The position numbers and the translations under genes are program-made. A DNA stretch of 64,000 nucleotides from an uncultured Devosia sp. Its GTDB lineage: Bacteria; Pseudomonadota; Alphaproteobacteria; Rhizobiales; Devosiaceae. The DNA lies in NCBI RefSeq assembly GCF_963517015.1, contig NZ_CAUQDV010000001.1:124001-188000 (forward strand), given 5' to 3'. The notes below the pieces were generated by a model, which was given only the letters and a program-made list of their open reading frames with translations, searched no databases and was not told the origin of the DNA. Shown piece after piece: positions 8,658 to 16,702 of the stretch; positions within the stretch are counted from its first letter, which is position 1, and each line of letters starts with the position of its first letter.

Positions 8658-9713
8658 CTATTGCGCGCCGACTTCGGTGCGCGTTTCGCAGTCGATACCG
8701 ATGGTCGAGGGATCATTGACCGCCTCGCCACGACCAACCGAAGAACAAGCCTCGAGGATCACGACCGGCATGGCCTTGGCGCGGGCTTCGGCGCCATAGG
8801 AGGGTGCAAAGACCGCGCCGAAGGTCTCGGCATAGGTCTTGAGGGCATCGGAGCTCGAGACCTTTTCGCCCCAGATTTTGTCGAGCGTGGCGACCACTTC
8901 ATCAGGCACGCCGACCGGCACGAAAATGCCGAAATAGTCGGGCGCCAGTTCCATGTCCGGGATCCAGTCGGTGATCGGCGGAATGGGATCGACGCCCTCC
9001 AGGACCAGCGGCTCGTCGGAGAGTACGGCCAGGGCCTTGAGGCGGCCACCGCGGATCAGCTCGGTCTGTTCCACGGCCAGTTGAGTGGTGACCATGGCTT
9101 CGCCGGATGCCGTGGCAATGGCTGCCGGCCCGCCGCCGTCATAGGTGATCATGTTGTAGTCAAAGCCGTCGGCGGAATCGGAAAGCGCCGCAATGGCCGT
9201 GCCGCCCGACGAGGTAATGCCGGCGGTTGCCACCGTAACTTCATTGCCGCGCGTCTTGAAGGCTTCGAGCAGCTGGCCGAAATCCTCGAATTCGCTGCCG
9301 GCGGGCACCGAAACCACGGGCACGTTGGCGACGGAAAGATAGATGTGCCAGTCGTCGATATCGGTATCGGGCAAGAGGCCAGTCACCGAATAGGTGGCAT
9401 TGTTGGCAATGGCATTGGCGGTCCAGGTGTAGCCGTCCTTGACGGAGTTGAGCACTTCCTGAGTGCCGATGGCGCCCGATGCGCCAGGCTGGTTGACCAC
9501 AACCACATCGACACCGAGCGCTTCGCCCAGGATCGGCGCGGTAACGCGGGTGACCTGATCGGTCGAGCCGCCGGCGCCCCAGGGCACGATCAGGTTGATC
9601 GGTCGGTCAGGCTTCCACTCGGCAGCGGCCGCAGCGTCTTGGGCGAAAGTCATGGTGGTCCCGAGCACCAGGAACGACGTTCCCGTGGCCAGGACGAGTC
9701 GCAATGTCTGCAT
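8658..9713 (-). CDS. tctC: Tripartite tricarboxylate transporter substrate-binding protein TctC
   Basis: 351 aa. The reading frame is open about 80 codons further upstream, but ATG 9713 has a strong site GGGAGG 7 nt before it and is followed by a Sec signal peptide (LRLVLATGTSFLVLGTTMTF, cleaved after A-Q). The mature start D-R-P-I-N-L-I-V-P-W-G-A-G-G-S-T-D is the hallmark of the TTT/Bug binding-protein family, followed by NQPGASGAIGTQEV. It captures the carboxylate in the periplasm for TctAB. It is the first gene of the tctC-tctB-tctA-tetR operon. Confidence 0.94.
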   Translation of the reverse strand: MQTLRLVLATGTSFLVLGTTMTFAQDAAAAAEWKPDRPINLIVPWGAGGSTDQVTRVTAPILGEALGVDVVVVNQPGASGAIGTQEVLNSVKDGYTWTANAIANNATYSVTGLLPDTDIDDWHIYLSVANVPVVSVPAGSEFEDFGQLLEAFKTRGNEVTVATAGITSSGGTAIAALSDSADGFDYNMITYDGGGPAAIATASGEAMVTTQLAVEQTELIRGGRLKALAVLSDEPLVLEGVDPIPPITDWIPDMELAPDYFGIFVPVGVPDEVVATLDKIWGEKVSSSDALKTYAETFGAVFAPSYGAEARAKAMPVVILEACSSVGRGEAVNDPSTIGIDCETRTEVGAQ

Positions 9714-9807
9714 CGTCCATCCTCCCTCTGTGGCGCCGGATCTGGTTGTTTTGACTCTGGGCGCAATGGAAAGACTGCGGTGCAAAAACCATCGAGTCAA
9801 GCAGGAA

Positions 9808-9826
9808 GTAACCATGTGGTGATTAC
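9808..9826. promoter_or_regulatory. Imperfect palindrome upstream of tctC
   Basis: GTAACCATGTGGTGATTAC, with arms GTAA-x-CA and TG-x-TTAC. It sits about 95 nt before the tctC start in the gap shared with the divergent exporter gene. The left half and preceding bases (AAGTAAC) resemble the sugar-operon operator at 10726, but the right half is displaced by 2 nt. It could be the site of the operon's TetR protein. Confidence 0.35.
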
Positions 9827-9934
9827 ATTCGGCGTGCGTGTTGTTGAAAATATCCCTTCCAGAACCGAGACTTTGCTGTGTAGCTTTTTGACAGAACTGC
9901 GCGGTTTGCACCAAGCCGTGCTTTGGGGAAAACA

Positions 9935-10681
9935 ATGGAACTCGATCTGACACGCTGGCTGATCATGGGGCTGGCACTGGCCGCCGGTGCCGTGGTCAAG
10001 GGCGCGACCGGGATGGGATTGCCACTCATCGCCTTGCCTGTCCTGACCTCGATCCTGGGCATCCAGCATGCCGTCGGCCTGATGACAGTGCCACTGATCC
10101 TCACCAATTTCTGGCAGGTCTGGCGCTTCCGGAGCGTGATGCGGGAAACAGCGATGGGCTTCCTGCCGCTGTTTCTTCTCGGAGGGAGCTTGGGCATCGT
10201 TATCGGCACCTGGGCACTGACCAGCCTGCCCGAACGCGCCCTGGTCTTTGGTCTAGGCGTGATCCTTCTGGCCTATGTGGCGCTCCGCCTTGCAAAGCCG
10301 CACCTTACCATCGGCCCCAATGCCGCCAGGCGTTTCGGCCCTATTGCAGGAACAGGCGCCGGCATCTTGCAGGGTGCCACCGGCATTTCAGCGCCGCTGG
10401 GCGTCACTTTCATCCACGCCATGGGCTTTGCCCGCGACCATCACTTGTTCGCAGTCTCGGCCATGTTCCTCACCTTCTCGGTGGTGCAATTGCCCTCGCT
10501 GATCGTGGCCGGGGTGATGGAAAGCGAATGGCTGCTGGAGGGCCTCATCGCGCTGGTGCCCATCCTGCTGTTCATGCCGATCGGCCAATGGATCAGCGGA
10601 AAACTCAGCCGCAAGGCCTTCGACCGGATGATCCTGATCTTCCTGGGATTGCTGGGCGTGAAGATGGTGCTTGGGTTGTAA
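9935..10681 (+). CDS. TauE/SafE (TSUP) family membrane permease
   Basis: 248 aa with about eight membrane helices in two repeats. The conserved first-repeat motif V-K-G-A-T-G-M-G-L-P is near residue 26, and its second-repeat counterpart ILQGATGISAPLG is near residue 150, which defines the TSUP/DUF81 family. Members export or import sulfite, sulfoacetate, or small organic acids. ATG 9935 is chosen because GGGGA at 9925-9929 precedes it at proper distance; a TTG 12 nt earlier coincides with that site. It is divergent from tctC, so it may move a related organic anion (inference). Confidence 0.85.
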   Translation: MELDLTRWLIMGLALAAGAVVKGATGMGLPLIALPVLTSILGIQHAVGLMTVPLILTNFWQVWRFRSVMRETAMGFLPLFLLGGSLGIVIGTWALTSLPERALVFGLGVILLAYVALRLAKPHLTIGPNAARRFGPIAGTGAGILQGATGISAPLGVTFIHAMGFARDHHLFAVSAMFLTFSVVQLPSLIVAGVMESEWLLEGLIALVPILLFMPIGQWISGKLSRKAFDRMILIFLGLLGVKMVLGL

Positions 10682-10694
10682 TACCAATCCGCTC

Positions 10695-10724
10695 TTGACG
10701 GCGAATGATCGCCCGCGCTAGCTA
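10695..10724 (+). promoter_or_regulatory. Probable promoter of the Gfo/Idh-DUF993-isomerase operon
   Basis: TTGACG (10695-10700), an 18-nt spacer and TAGCTA (10719-10724). The operator at 10726-10741 begins right after the -10, mirroring the arrangement in front of the sugar ABC operon. Confidence 0.5.
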
Positions 10725-10725
10725 A

Positions 10726-10741
10726 GTAACTAATCGGTTAC
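10726..10741. promoter_or_regulatory. Palindromic operator (copy 2) of the sugar operons
   Basis: GTAACTAATCGGTTAC, inverted repeat GTAAC-N6-GTTAC. With copy 1 the consensus is GTMACYAAYYGGTTAC, and the flanks CTAA and A are also shared. It is 29 nt upstream of the start codon and abuts the -10. The two copies are in unrelated surroundings, so the identity is best explained by a common regulator. Confidence 0.7.
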
Positions 10742-10770
10742 ACGCAAAATGCGGATAGGAGGATATCGCG

Positions 10771-11922
10771 ATGGCGGAACAACGGCTCGGGCTCATCATG
10801 CACGGCGTCACCGGACGCATGGGCTATAACCAGCACCTGGTGCGCTCCATTCTCGCCATTCGCGATCAGGGTGGCGTGGCGCTTTCCAATGGTGATCGCC
10901 TCGTGGTGGACCCGATCATCGTCGGCCGCGATGCCGACAAGATCGAACGTCTTGCCAAAAAGCATGACATCAAGCGCTGGTCGTCCGACCTTGACGCCGT
11001 CCTTGCCAATCCCGAAGACACGGTGTTCTTCGATGCCGGCACAACGCTGATGCGCGCGTCGCTGATCGAAAAGGCGCTGGCCGCCGGCAAGCATGTCTAT
11101 TGCGAAAAGCCAACCTCGGATTCGCTCGATATCGCCGTCAAGCTGGCCCAGACCGCCCGCGCTTCGGGTCTCAAGCATGGCGTGGTGCAGGACAAGCTGT
11201 TCCTGCCCGGCCTGCTGAAACTGAAGATGCTGCGCGACAGCGGTTTTTTCGGCGACATCCTCTCGGTGCGCGGCGAGTTCGGCTATTGGGTCTTTGAAGG
11301 CGACTGGCAGCCGGCGCAGCGCCCAAGCTGGAATTATCGCAAGGCCGATGGCGGCGGCATCATCCTCGATATGCTCTGCCACTGGCGCTATGTGCTCGAT
11401 AATCTCTTCGGCGAGGTCAAGGCCGTCTCGTGCCTCGGCGCCACGCACATCCCCGAGCGCGTCGACGAGAAGGGCAATCGCTACAAGGCCGATACCGATG
11501 ATGCGGCCTATGCGACCTTCGAGCTCGAAGGCGGCGTGATCGCCCAGATCAACTCCTCCTGGACCACCCGCGTGCGCCGCGACGACCTTGTGACCTTCCA
11601 TGTCGATGGCACCAAGGGCTCGGCCGTGGCGGGCCTGCACAAATGCTGGACCCAGCATCGCGTCAACACGCCCAAGCCGGTGTGGAACCCCGACCAGCCG
11701 CAGACCATGAATTTCTTCAACGACTGGGAAGAAGTGCCGGACAATTGGCCGCCCCAGAACGGCTTCAAGGCGCAGTGGGAGATGTTCCTGCGCCATGTCG
11801 CCGAGGACGCGCCGTGGGAATATGGCCTCGAAGCCGGCGCCAAGGGCGTGCAGCTGGCCGAACTGGGCCTCAAGAGCTGGGCCGAGCGCCGCTGGCTGGA
11901 CGTGCCGAAGCTGGAGTTCTAG
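10771..11922 (+). CDS. Gfo/Idh/MocA family oxidoreductase
   Basis: 383 aa. Ribosome site AGGAGG at 10757-10762 gives a firm start. The N-terminal G-V-T-G-R-M-G segment resembles the dihydrodipicolinate-reductase-like branch of the Rossmann fold. The catalytic EKP motif appears as Y-C-E-K-P-T near residue 112, and GGGIILDMLCHWRYVL carries the Asp and His pair. It is first of a tight three-gene operon with a DUF993 protein (3-nt gap) and a TIM-barrel isomerase. Probable role: NAD(P)-dependent oxidation of a sugar or cyclitol feeding the next two enzymes. Substrate not deducible. Confidence 0.87.
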   Translation: MAEQRLGLIMHGVTGRMGYNQHLVRSILAIRDQGGVALSNGDRLVVDPIIVGRDADKIERLAKKHDIKRWSSDLDAVLANPEDTVFFDAGTTLMRASLIEKALAAGKHVYCEKPTSDSLDIAVKLAQTARASGLKHGVVQDKLFLPGLLKLKMLRDSGFFGDILSVRGEFGYWVFEGDWQPAQRPSWNYRKADGGGIILDMLCHWRYVLDNLFGEVKAVSCLGATHIPERVDEKGNRYKADTDDAAYATFELEGGVIAQINSSWTTRVRRDDLVTFHVDGTKGSAVAGLHKCWTQHRVNTPKPVWNPDQPQTMNFFNDWEEVPDNWPPQNGFKAQWEMFLRHVAEDAPWEYGLEAGAKGVQLAELGLKSWAERRWLDVPKLEF

Positions 11923-11925
11923 GCC

Positions 11926-13095
11926 ATGGCCAGCATCAACCTGCCCAATGCGGATCGCTCGATCACACCCTACACGCTGACCGGGGAGCCCATCCCCTTC
12001 GTCAAGCACAAGGCATCCGACTTCAATCGGATCGCCTATGCGGCGGCCCATGTGGTGGCCGATCCGCTGGCCAGCAATGATCCCTGGCTGACGCCGGCGA
12101 TCGACTGGGACACGACGCTGAAATTCCGTCACCGATTGTGGGACCTCGGGCTCGGTGTTGCCGAAGCCATGGATACCGCGCAGCGCGGCATGGGTCTGGG
12201 CTGGGCCGAAGCGCAGGAACTGATCCGCCGCGCCCAGGCCGAAGCGCGCACGCGCGACGATGCGCTGATTGCCTATGGGGCCGGCACCGACCATCTGGCC
12301 CCCGGGCCGGATGTGACCATTGATGACATCATCCGCGCGTATGAAGAGCAGGTCGGCTTTGTCGAAGCCCAAGGCGGTCGCGTCATCCTGATGGCCTCGC
12401 GCGCGCTGGCTTACGCTGCCAAGTCACCCGAGGACTACGCCAAGGTCTATGGCCGCATTCTCTCGCAGGTGAAGCAGCCGGTGGTGATGCATTGGCTGGG
12501 CGAGATGTTCGATCCGGCGCTGGCCGGCTATTGGGGCAATGCCGATCACGACAAGGCGATGGATGTCTGTCTCGACGTCATCGCTGCCCATTCCGAAAAG
12601 GTCGACGGGATCAAGATTTCGCTGCTCTCGGCCGAAAAGGAAATCGCCATGCGCCGGCGGCTGCCGCCTTCGGTCAAGATGTATACCGGCGACGACTTCA
12701 ACTATGCCGAGTTGATTGCCGGCGACGAGGAGGGCTTTTCGCATGCCCTGCTCGGCATTTTCGACGCCATCGCCCCGGCCGCCTCGGCCGGGCTCGTCGC
12801 ACTGGGCAATGGCAACACGCAACAGTTCTTCGACCTGCTCGAACCGACCGTGCCCTTGAGCCGGCATATCTTTGCCGCGCCGACCCGTTTCTACAAGACG
12901 GGCGTGGTGTTCCTTGCCTATCTCAACGGGCTGCAAGACCATTTCCAGATGGTGGGCGGGCAGCAATCGACCCGCTCGGTGCAGCATCTGAGTGAGTTGT
13001 TCCGGCTGGCGGACAAGGCGCGTGTGCTGGGTGATCCCGAATTGGCGATAAAGCGCATGAAGGCAGTGCTCGCAGTCAATGGAGTGCCCGCATGA
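11926..13095 (+). CDS. DUF993 family, dihydrodipicolinate-synthase-like protein
   Basis: 389 aa, longer than classical DapA (about 290 aa). The central part resembles the class I aldolase TIM barrel (DDIIRAYEEQVGFVEAQGGR, then KQPVVMHWLGEMF and KVDGIKISLLSAEKE). The K of KISLL occupies the place expected for a Schiff-base lysine, which is inferred by analogy only. The family occurs beside Gfo/Idh and sugar isomerase genes in rhizobia. It might perform a retro-aldol or dehydration step on a keto-acid or keto-sugar. It is three nt downstream of the oxidoreductase and overlaps the following gene by ATGA. Confidence 0.8.
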   Translation: MASINLPNADRSITPYTLTGEPIPFVKHKASDFNRIAYAAAHVVADPLASNDPWLTPAIDWDTTLKFRHRLWDLGLGVAEAMDTAQRGMGLGWAEAQELIRRAQAEARTRDDALIAYGAGTDHLAPGPDVTIDDIIRAYEEQVGFVEAQGGRVILMASRALAYAAKSPEDYAKVYGRILSQVKQPVVMHWLGEMFDPALAGYWGNADHDKAMDVCLDVIAAHSEKVDGIKISLLSAEKEIAMRRRLPPSVKMYTGDDFNYAELIAGDEEGFSHALLGIFDAIAPAASAGLVALGNGNTQQFFDLLEPTVPLSRHIFAAPTRFYKTGVVFLAYLNGLQDHFQMVGGQQSTRSVQHLSELFRLADKARVLGDPELAIKRMKAVLAVNGVPA

Positions 13096-13916
13096 GTGAG
13101 CGCGCCATTTCGTTGAACCTGGCCACAACGCGCCAGGTGTGGGGCTTCAAGGACGCCGTTGATGGGTGCCTCAAGGCCGGTATTACGGCCATTGCACCCT
13201 GGCGCGACCAGATCGCCGCCATTGGCCTCGACGAGGCCGCCCGCATCGTGCGCGACAACAAGCTCCAGGTCACCGGCGTCTGTCGCGGCGGCATGTTGCC
13301 GGCCGAAACTGCCGAGGGCCGGCAGGCGCAGATCGATGACAATCTGCGCGCCATTGATGAAGCCGCAGCCCTCAATGCCGATTGCCTTGTGCTGGTGGTG
13401 GGTGGACTGCCGGGCAGTTCCAAGGACTTGCCGGGCGCGCGGCAGATGGTCAGCGACGGCATTGCCGCCATGCTGCCCCATGCCAAAGCCAGCGGCGTCA
13501 AGATCGCCATCGAACCGCTGCATCCCATGTATGCCGCCGATCGGGCCTGCGTAAACACGATCGACCAGGCCCTCGATATCTGCGAGGACCTTGGCGAGAC
13601 GGTGGGCGTAGCGGTGGACGTCTATCACGTCTGGTGGGACCCGAAGCTGGCGCAAGCCATTGCCCGGGCGGGACGAATGAAGCGCATCTTTGCCCATCAC
13701 ATCTGTGACTGGCTGGTGCCAACACGCGACATGTTGCTTGATCGCGGCATGATGGGCGATGGTGTCATCGACCTGCCCGCCATCCGCAAGATGATCGAGG
13801 ACGCCGGTTTTTTCGGGCCGCAGGAAGTCGAGATCTTCAGCCAGGACAATTGGTGGAAGCGCCCCGGCGACGAGGTGCTTGCGGTCATCAAGGAGCGGGT
13901 GGCGACGGTCTGCTGA
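13092..13916 (+). CDS. Sugar phosphate isomerase/epimerase family TIM-barrel protein
   Basis: 274 aa, AP endonuclease 2-like barrel. Metal-binding positions expected in the family are visible: Glu in I-A-I-E-P-L-H-P, Asp and His in A-V-D-V-Y-H-V-W-W, His in F-A-H-H-I-C-D-W, and Glu in Q-E-V-E-I-F-S. Related enzymes isomerise or epimerise keto-sugars or dehydrate inosose. It overlaps the DUF993 gene by 4 nt and ends with a 29-nt convergent overlap with the opposite-strand MFS gene. With the two preceding genes it likely forms a short pathway from an imported sugar or cyclitol. Confidence 0.85.
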   Translation: MSERAISLNLATTRQVWGFKDAVDGCLKAGITAIAPWRDQIAAIGLDEAARIVRDNKLQVTGVCRGGMLPAETAEGRQAQIDDNLRAIDEAAALNADCLVLVVGGLPGSSKDLPGARQMVSDGIAAMLPHAKASGVKIAIEPLHPMYAADRACVNTIDQALDICEDLGETVGVAVDVYHVWWDPKLAQAIARAGRMKRIFAHHICDWLVPTRDMLLDRGMMGDGVIDLPAIRKMIEDAGFFGPQEVEIFSQDNWWKRPGDEVLAVIKERVATVC

Positions 13917-15039
13917 GCCTTTGCGCCATCAGCCAGGTCAGGGCCAGCAAGGGCAGGAGCAAGGCGAAGGCCATGCGAATGCCCAGGCCCTGCGCCACTG
14001 CGCCGATCAGCACCGGCGCACCCAGATTGACGAATTGAAAGATCAGCGTCGTCGCGGCCACATTCTGCGACGCCGGCCGATCACCTAGCCGCGCCGCCGC
14101 CGACAGCATCAGCGGATAGAGCACGCAGATGCCGAGCCCAAGCAGGCCGAAGCCGGCAAGGGCCGCCCAGGCATTGGGCGAAAAGACCACCAGCAACAGG
14201 CCGCCAATGGCAATGCTGGCCAGCGACCGTGCCACCACCACCGGGCCAAAATGATCGATCCAGGGATCGGCGACCAGCCGGCCCAGGGCCATGGTGACCA
14301 GCAGCGCCGGGAGCGCCAGCGACTCCACCCAGGCGGCCACATCAAAACTGTCGCGCAGCAAGATGATCGACCAGGTCCGCGACGAACCCTCGGCCAGTCC
14401 GGCGCCCAGGCCGAAAGCGACCAGACCCAATGTTGCCAGGGTAGGCCAGGCGAGTTTCTTCGTGGCCTCGCCGGTATGCGGCCGCGGCGGGGTGACCGGC
14501 ATGGGCGCGACGACGGTCCAGAGCAAAAGGCCGACGACCGGCACCAGTGCCCACATGTGCCAGGCTGGCGAAACATCGAGTCCGCGCAGGGCGGCGCCCA
14601 GCAGGGAGGTGGCCAAAAAGCCAATGCTCCAGGCGCCGTGGCAGGTGTTCATGATGCGCTGACCGGACGCCGCCTCGACGCGGTCGGCTTCGACATTGAT
14701 GGCGATATTGGTCAGCGAGAAGACCAAACCGTTGACGGCCAGCAAGGCAAACATGGCAAAGGGATTGAGCAGGATCGTGACCAGCGCGGCGCTGATGGCA
14801 GCGAGGGGCAGCATGACCAGGATTACCTTGCGCGGCCCGAAGCGCTCGATGATGCGACTGGAGAACAGGAACATGGCCAGGCCGCCCAGCGGCTGGCCGA
14901 TCAGTACGAGCCCCAATTGCGCCTCGGACAGGCCGATCTGGAGCTGGATGTCGGGGATGCGGGTGTGGATGGCGCCAGTAGCCAGCGCATGAATGAAAAA
15001 CAGCGCAATGACGCGCCAACGCACGATGGGGATGGTCAT
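13888..15039 (-). CDS. MFS transporter, YbjJ-like (third of three paralogs)
   Basis: 383 aa with about 12 membrane segments. It shares blocks with the two MFS proteins encoded upstream: R-I-P-D-I-Q near residue 27, an E-A-D-R-V-E then C-H-G-A-W-S-I-G-F segment, and L-Y-P-L-M-L-S-A-A-A-R with D-R-P-A near the C terminus. It is the most diverged of the trio. Its ATG overlaps the stop of mmcB (TAATG), so it is cotranslated. YbjJ-type carriers are proposed exporters or sugar-related permeases, and the substrate is unknown. Confidence 0.85.
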   Translation of the reverse strand: MTIPIVRWRVIALFFIHALATGAIHTRIPDIQLQIGLSEAQLGLVLIGQPLGGLAMFLFSSRIIERFGPRKVILVMLPLAAISAALVTILLNPFAMFALLAVNGLVFSLTNIAINVEADRVEAASGQRIMNTCHGAWSIGFLATSLLGAALRGLDVSPAWHMWALVPVVGLLLWTVVAPMPVTPPRPHTGEATKKLAWPTLATLGLVAFGLGAGLAEGSSRTWSIILLRDSFDVAAWVESLALPALLVTMALGRLVADPWIDHFGPVVVARSLASIAIGGLLLVVFSPNAWAALAGFGLLGLGICVLYPLMLSAAARLGDRPASQNVAATTLIFQFVNLGAPVLIGAVAQGLGIRMAFALLLPLLALTWLMAQRLSRPSPPAP

Positions 15040-15500
15040 TATTTCGGGCCGGGATCCATCAGAACATGGATGCGGTCGGCGCCCATGCGGGCAAGCTTGA
15101 GCATCAGCGCCTTGCGGCGGGCACCGGCCATGGGGGTCAGCGGGCTATCGCGCATGACATGGCCATCGTGCCCGTCGGCCACGATCAGGCCTTCGCTTTC
15201 GGGGAAGATTTCGGCTTCGAGTTCAGGCGGCTTGGCGAAGAAGAAGCGGTCGGAAAACTCGCGATACTCATGCCATTTCCGATCGACCTGGAAGTCGGTC
15301 AGGCTCGACTTGATTTCGACGATCCAGATCTCGCCCTTTGGTCCAACGCCCAGCACATCGGCGCGGCGGCCGGAACGCAGGGTGACTTCGGCATAGCAGG
15401 CCATGTCGTAGGTTTCGCGCAGCAGCCGCATCACCCCGCGCTGGACGCGCAGGGCGGTGGCCGATTGGCGGAGATCGACGATGGGCCCGAGTTCACTCAT
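15039..15500 (-). CDS. mmcB: MmcB family DNA repair protein
   Basis: 153 aa. It resembles the alphaproteobacterial MmcB family, a stand-alone PD-(D/E)XK nuclease-like fold linked to mitomycin C resistance in Caulobacter. The core is visible: R-R-A-D-V-L-G-V supplies the Asp and I-W-I-V-E-I-K-S-S the E-x-K, followed by FQVDRKWHEYREFSDRFFFA. The frame is open far upstream through the overlapping MFS gene, but M-S-E-L-G-P at 15500 is the natural start, 5 nt after the preceding stop. A DNA-repair gene inside a carrier operon is odd; it may simply borrow the promoter. Confidence 0.88.
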   Translation of the reverse strand: MSELGPIVDLRQSATALRVQRGVMRLLRETYDMACYAEVTLRSGRRADVLGVGPKGEIWIVEIKSSLTDFQVDRKWHEYREFSDRFFFAKPPELEAEIFPESEGLIVADGHDGHVMRDSPLTPMAGARRKALMLKLARMGADRIHVLMDPGPK

Positions 15501-15505
15501 GACTG

Positions 15506-16702
15506 TCAGCCGTGCGGCGGGACCGGTTCGGGCGGCAGGCCGTGTGGCGCTTCCACCTTGCGCGTGCCCAGGGCAAAGCTCGATGCCCAGAGCCCGGCCA
15601 GCAGCAATGGCAGGCAGATGAGATAGGAATTGCGGATGCCCAGATGTTCGGCGACGAAGCCGAGCAGCGGCGGGGCCATGAAGAAGACCACGAAACTCAC
15701 CTGCCCCAGCGCCGCGACATTGACGGCAGCGGGCCGGTCGGTGCGCTGGGCCGCGGCCGAGACCGCCAGCGGATAGACGGCCGAGCAACCGATGCCCATC
15801 AGGGCGAAGCCGGCCAGTGCGACGGTGGGCATGCCTTCGGGCGCCCAGCCCACCATCAGTACGCCGACGCTGGCGAGGCTGAGCAGGACCATGGAGACAT
15901 GGCGCGGGCCGAAGCGGGCAACGACCGGGTCGGCCGTCAGGCGCATCAAGGCCATGAAGAAGGCAAAGAGCGTCAGGCCCATGCCACTGACGAAGGGTTC
16001 GGTCGAGAAGATTTCGTCCATATAGATGGCCGACCAGTCGATGCCAGCGCCTTCTACGAGGAAGGCGGCAAAGCCGATGAGGCAGAGCGGCAGCAGGCCC
16101 CAATTGGGGAAGGCGATCTGGTGACCGGTCTCGCCTTGCATGCGCGCCGGCTTTGGCGCTGGCCGAATGCCGGAAATCATGAAGCCGCCGATCAGAACCA
16201 CGATGGCGGCGATCAGGCCCAGATGCGCCTCGACCGAGAGGCCGGATTGGCGGATGCCGGCGCCGAACAGGGCGGTGACGAAGAAGCCGACACTCCAGAA
16301 GCCATGGGCGCGGTTCATATACCGGCCGCCTGTATGCATTTCCAGGCGATCGATTTCGACGTTGAGATTGATCTCGAGCGCACCAGACAGCAGGCCGGTC
16401 AGGAACAGCACGCCGAAGACGAAGGGCGCAAAGCCCAGCCAGGGAATGGTGGCAAACAAGAGCGCCGGGCCGAGCACAGTGAAGAAGGCTGTGGTGCGGA
16501 CGCCGAGGCGTTCGATCACCGCCGCTCCGAAAGTCAGCGAGATCAGCGAGCCGATCGACATGCCGATCATCGTGAGGCCGAGCTGGCCCTTGTCGACCTG
16601 AAGATGGGCCTGAATGTCCGGCAGACGCGCCATCAGGGCGCCGGTGGTCAGCGCGAAGAGGAAGAAGCAGGCATAGAGACGGTGTTGTGGTGCGATGGTC
16701 AT
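15506..16702 (-). CDS. MFS transporter, YbjJ-like (second of three paralogs)
   Basis: 398 aa, 12 membrane segments. Shared signature with its neighbours: L-P-D-I-Q near residue 28, M-N-R-A-H-G-F-W-S-V-G-F-F in the fourth to fifth helix region, and VYPLAVSAAAQRTDRPAAVN near residue 310. The start ATG overlaps the stop of the upstream paralog (ATGA). A Pro-rich C-terminal tail follows the last helix. Highest similarity by eye is to the upstream copy, consistent with a tandem duplication. Confidence 0.87.
   Translation of the reverse strand: MTIAPQHRLYACFFLFALTTGALMARLPDIQAHLQVDKGQLGLTMIGMSIGSLISLTFGAAVIERLGVRTTAFFTVLGPALLFATIPWLGFAPFVFGVLFLTGLLSGALEINLNVEIDRLEMHTGGRYMNRAHGFWSVGFFVTALFGAGIRQSGLSVEAHLGLIAAIVVLIGGFMISGIRPAPKPARMQGETGHQIAFPNWGLLPLCLIGFAAFLVEGAGIDWSAIYMDEIFSTEPFVSGMGLTLFAFFMALMRLTADPVVARFGPRHVSMVLLSLASVGVLMVGWAPEGMPTVALAGFALMGIGCSAVYPLAVSAAAQRTDRPAAVNVAALGQVSFVVFFMAPPLLGFVAEHLGIRNSYLICLPLLLAGLWASSFALGTRKVEAPHGLPPEPVPPHG

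Noticed and set aside
9888..9916. TTGACA near 9888 as the promoter of the TauE-type gene
   Set aside because: No acceptable -10 is found at 16-18 nt, so it was not listed.
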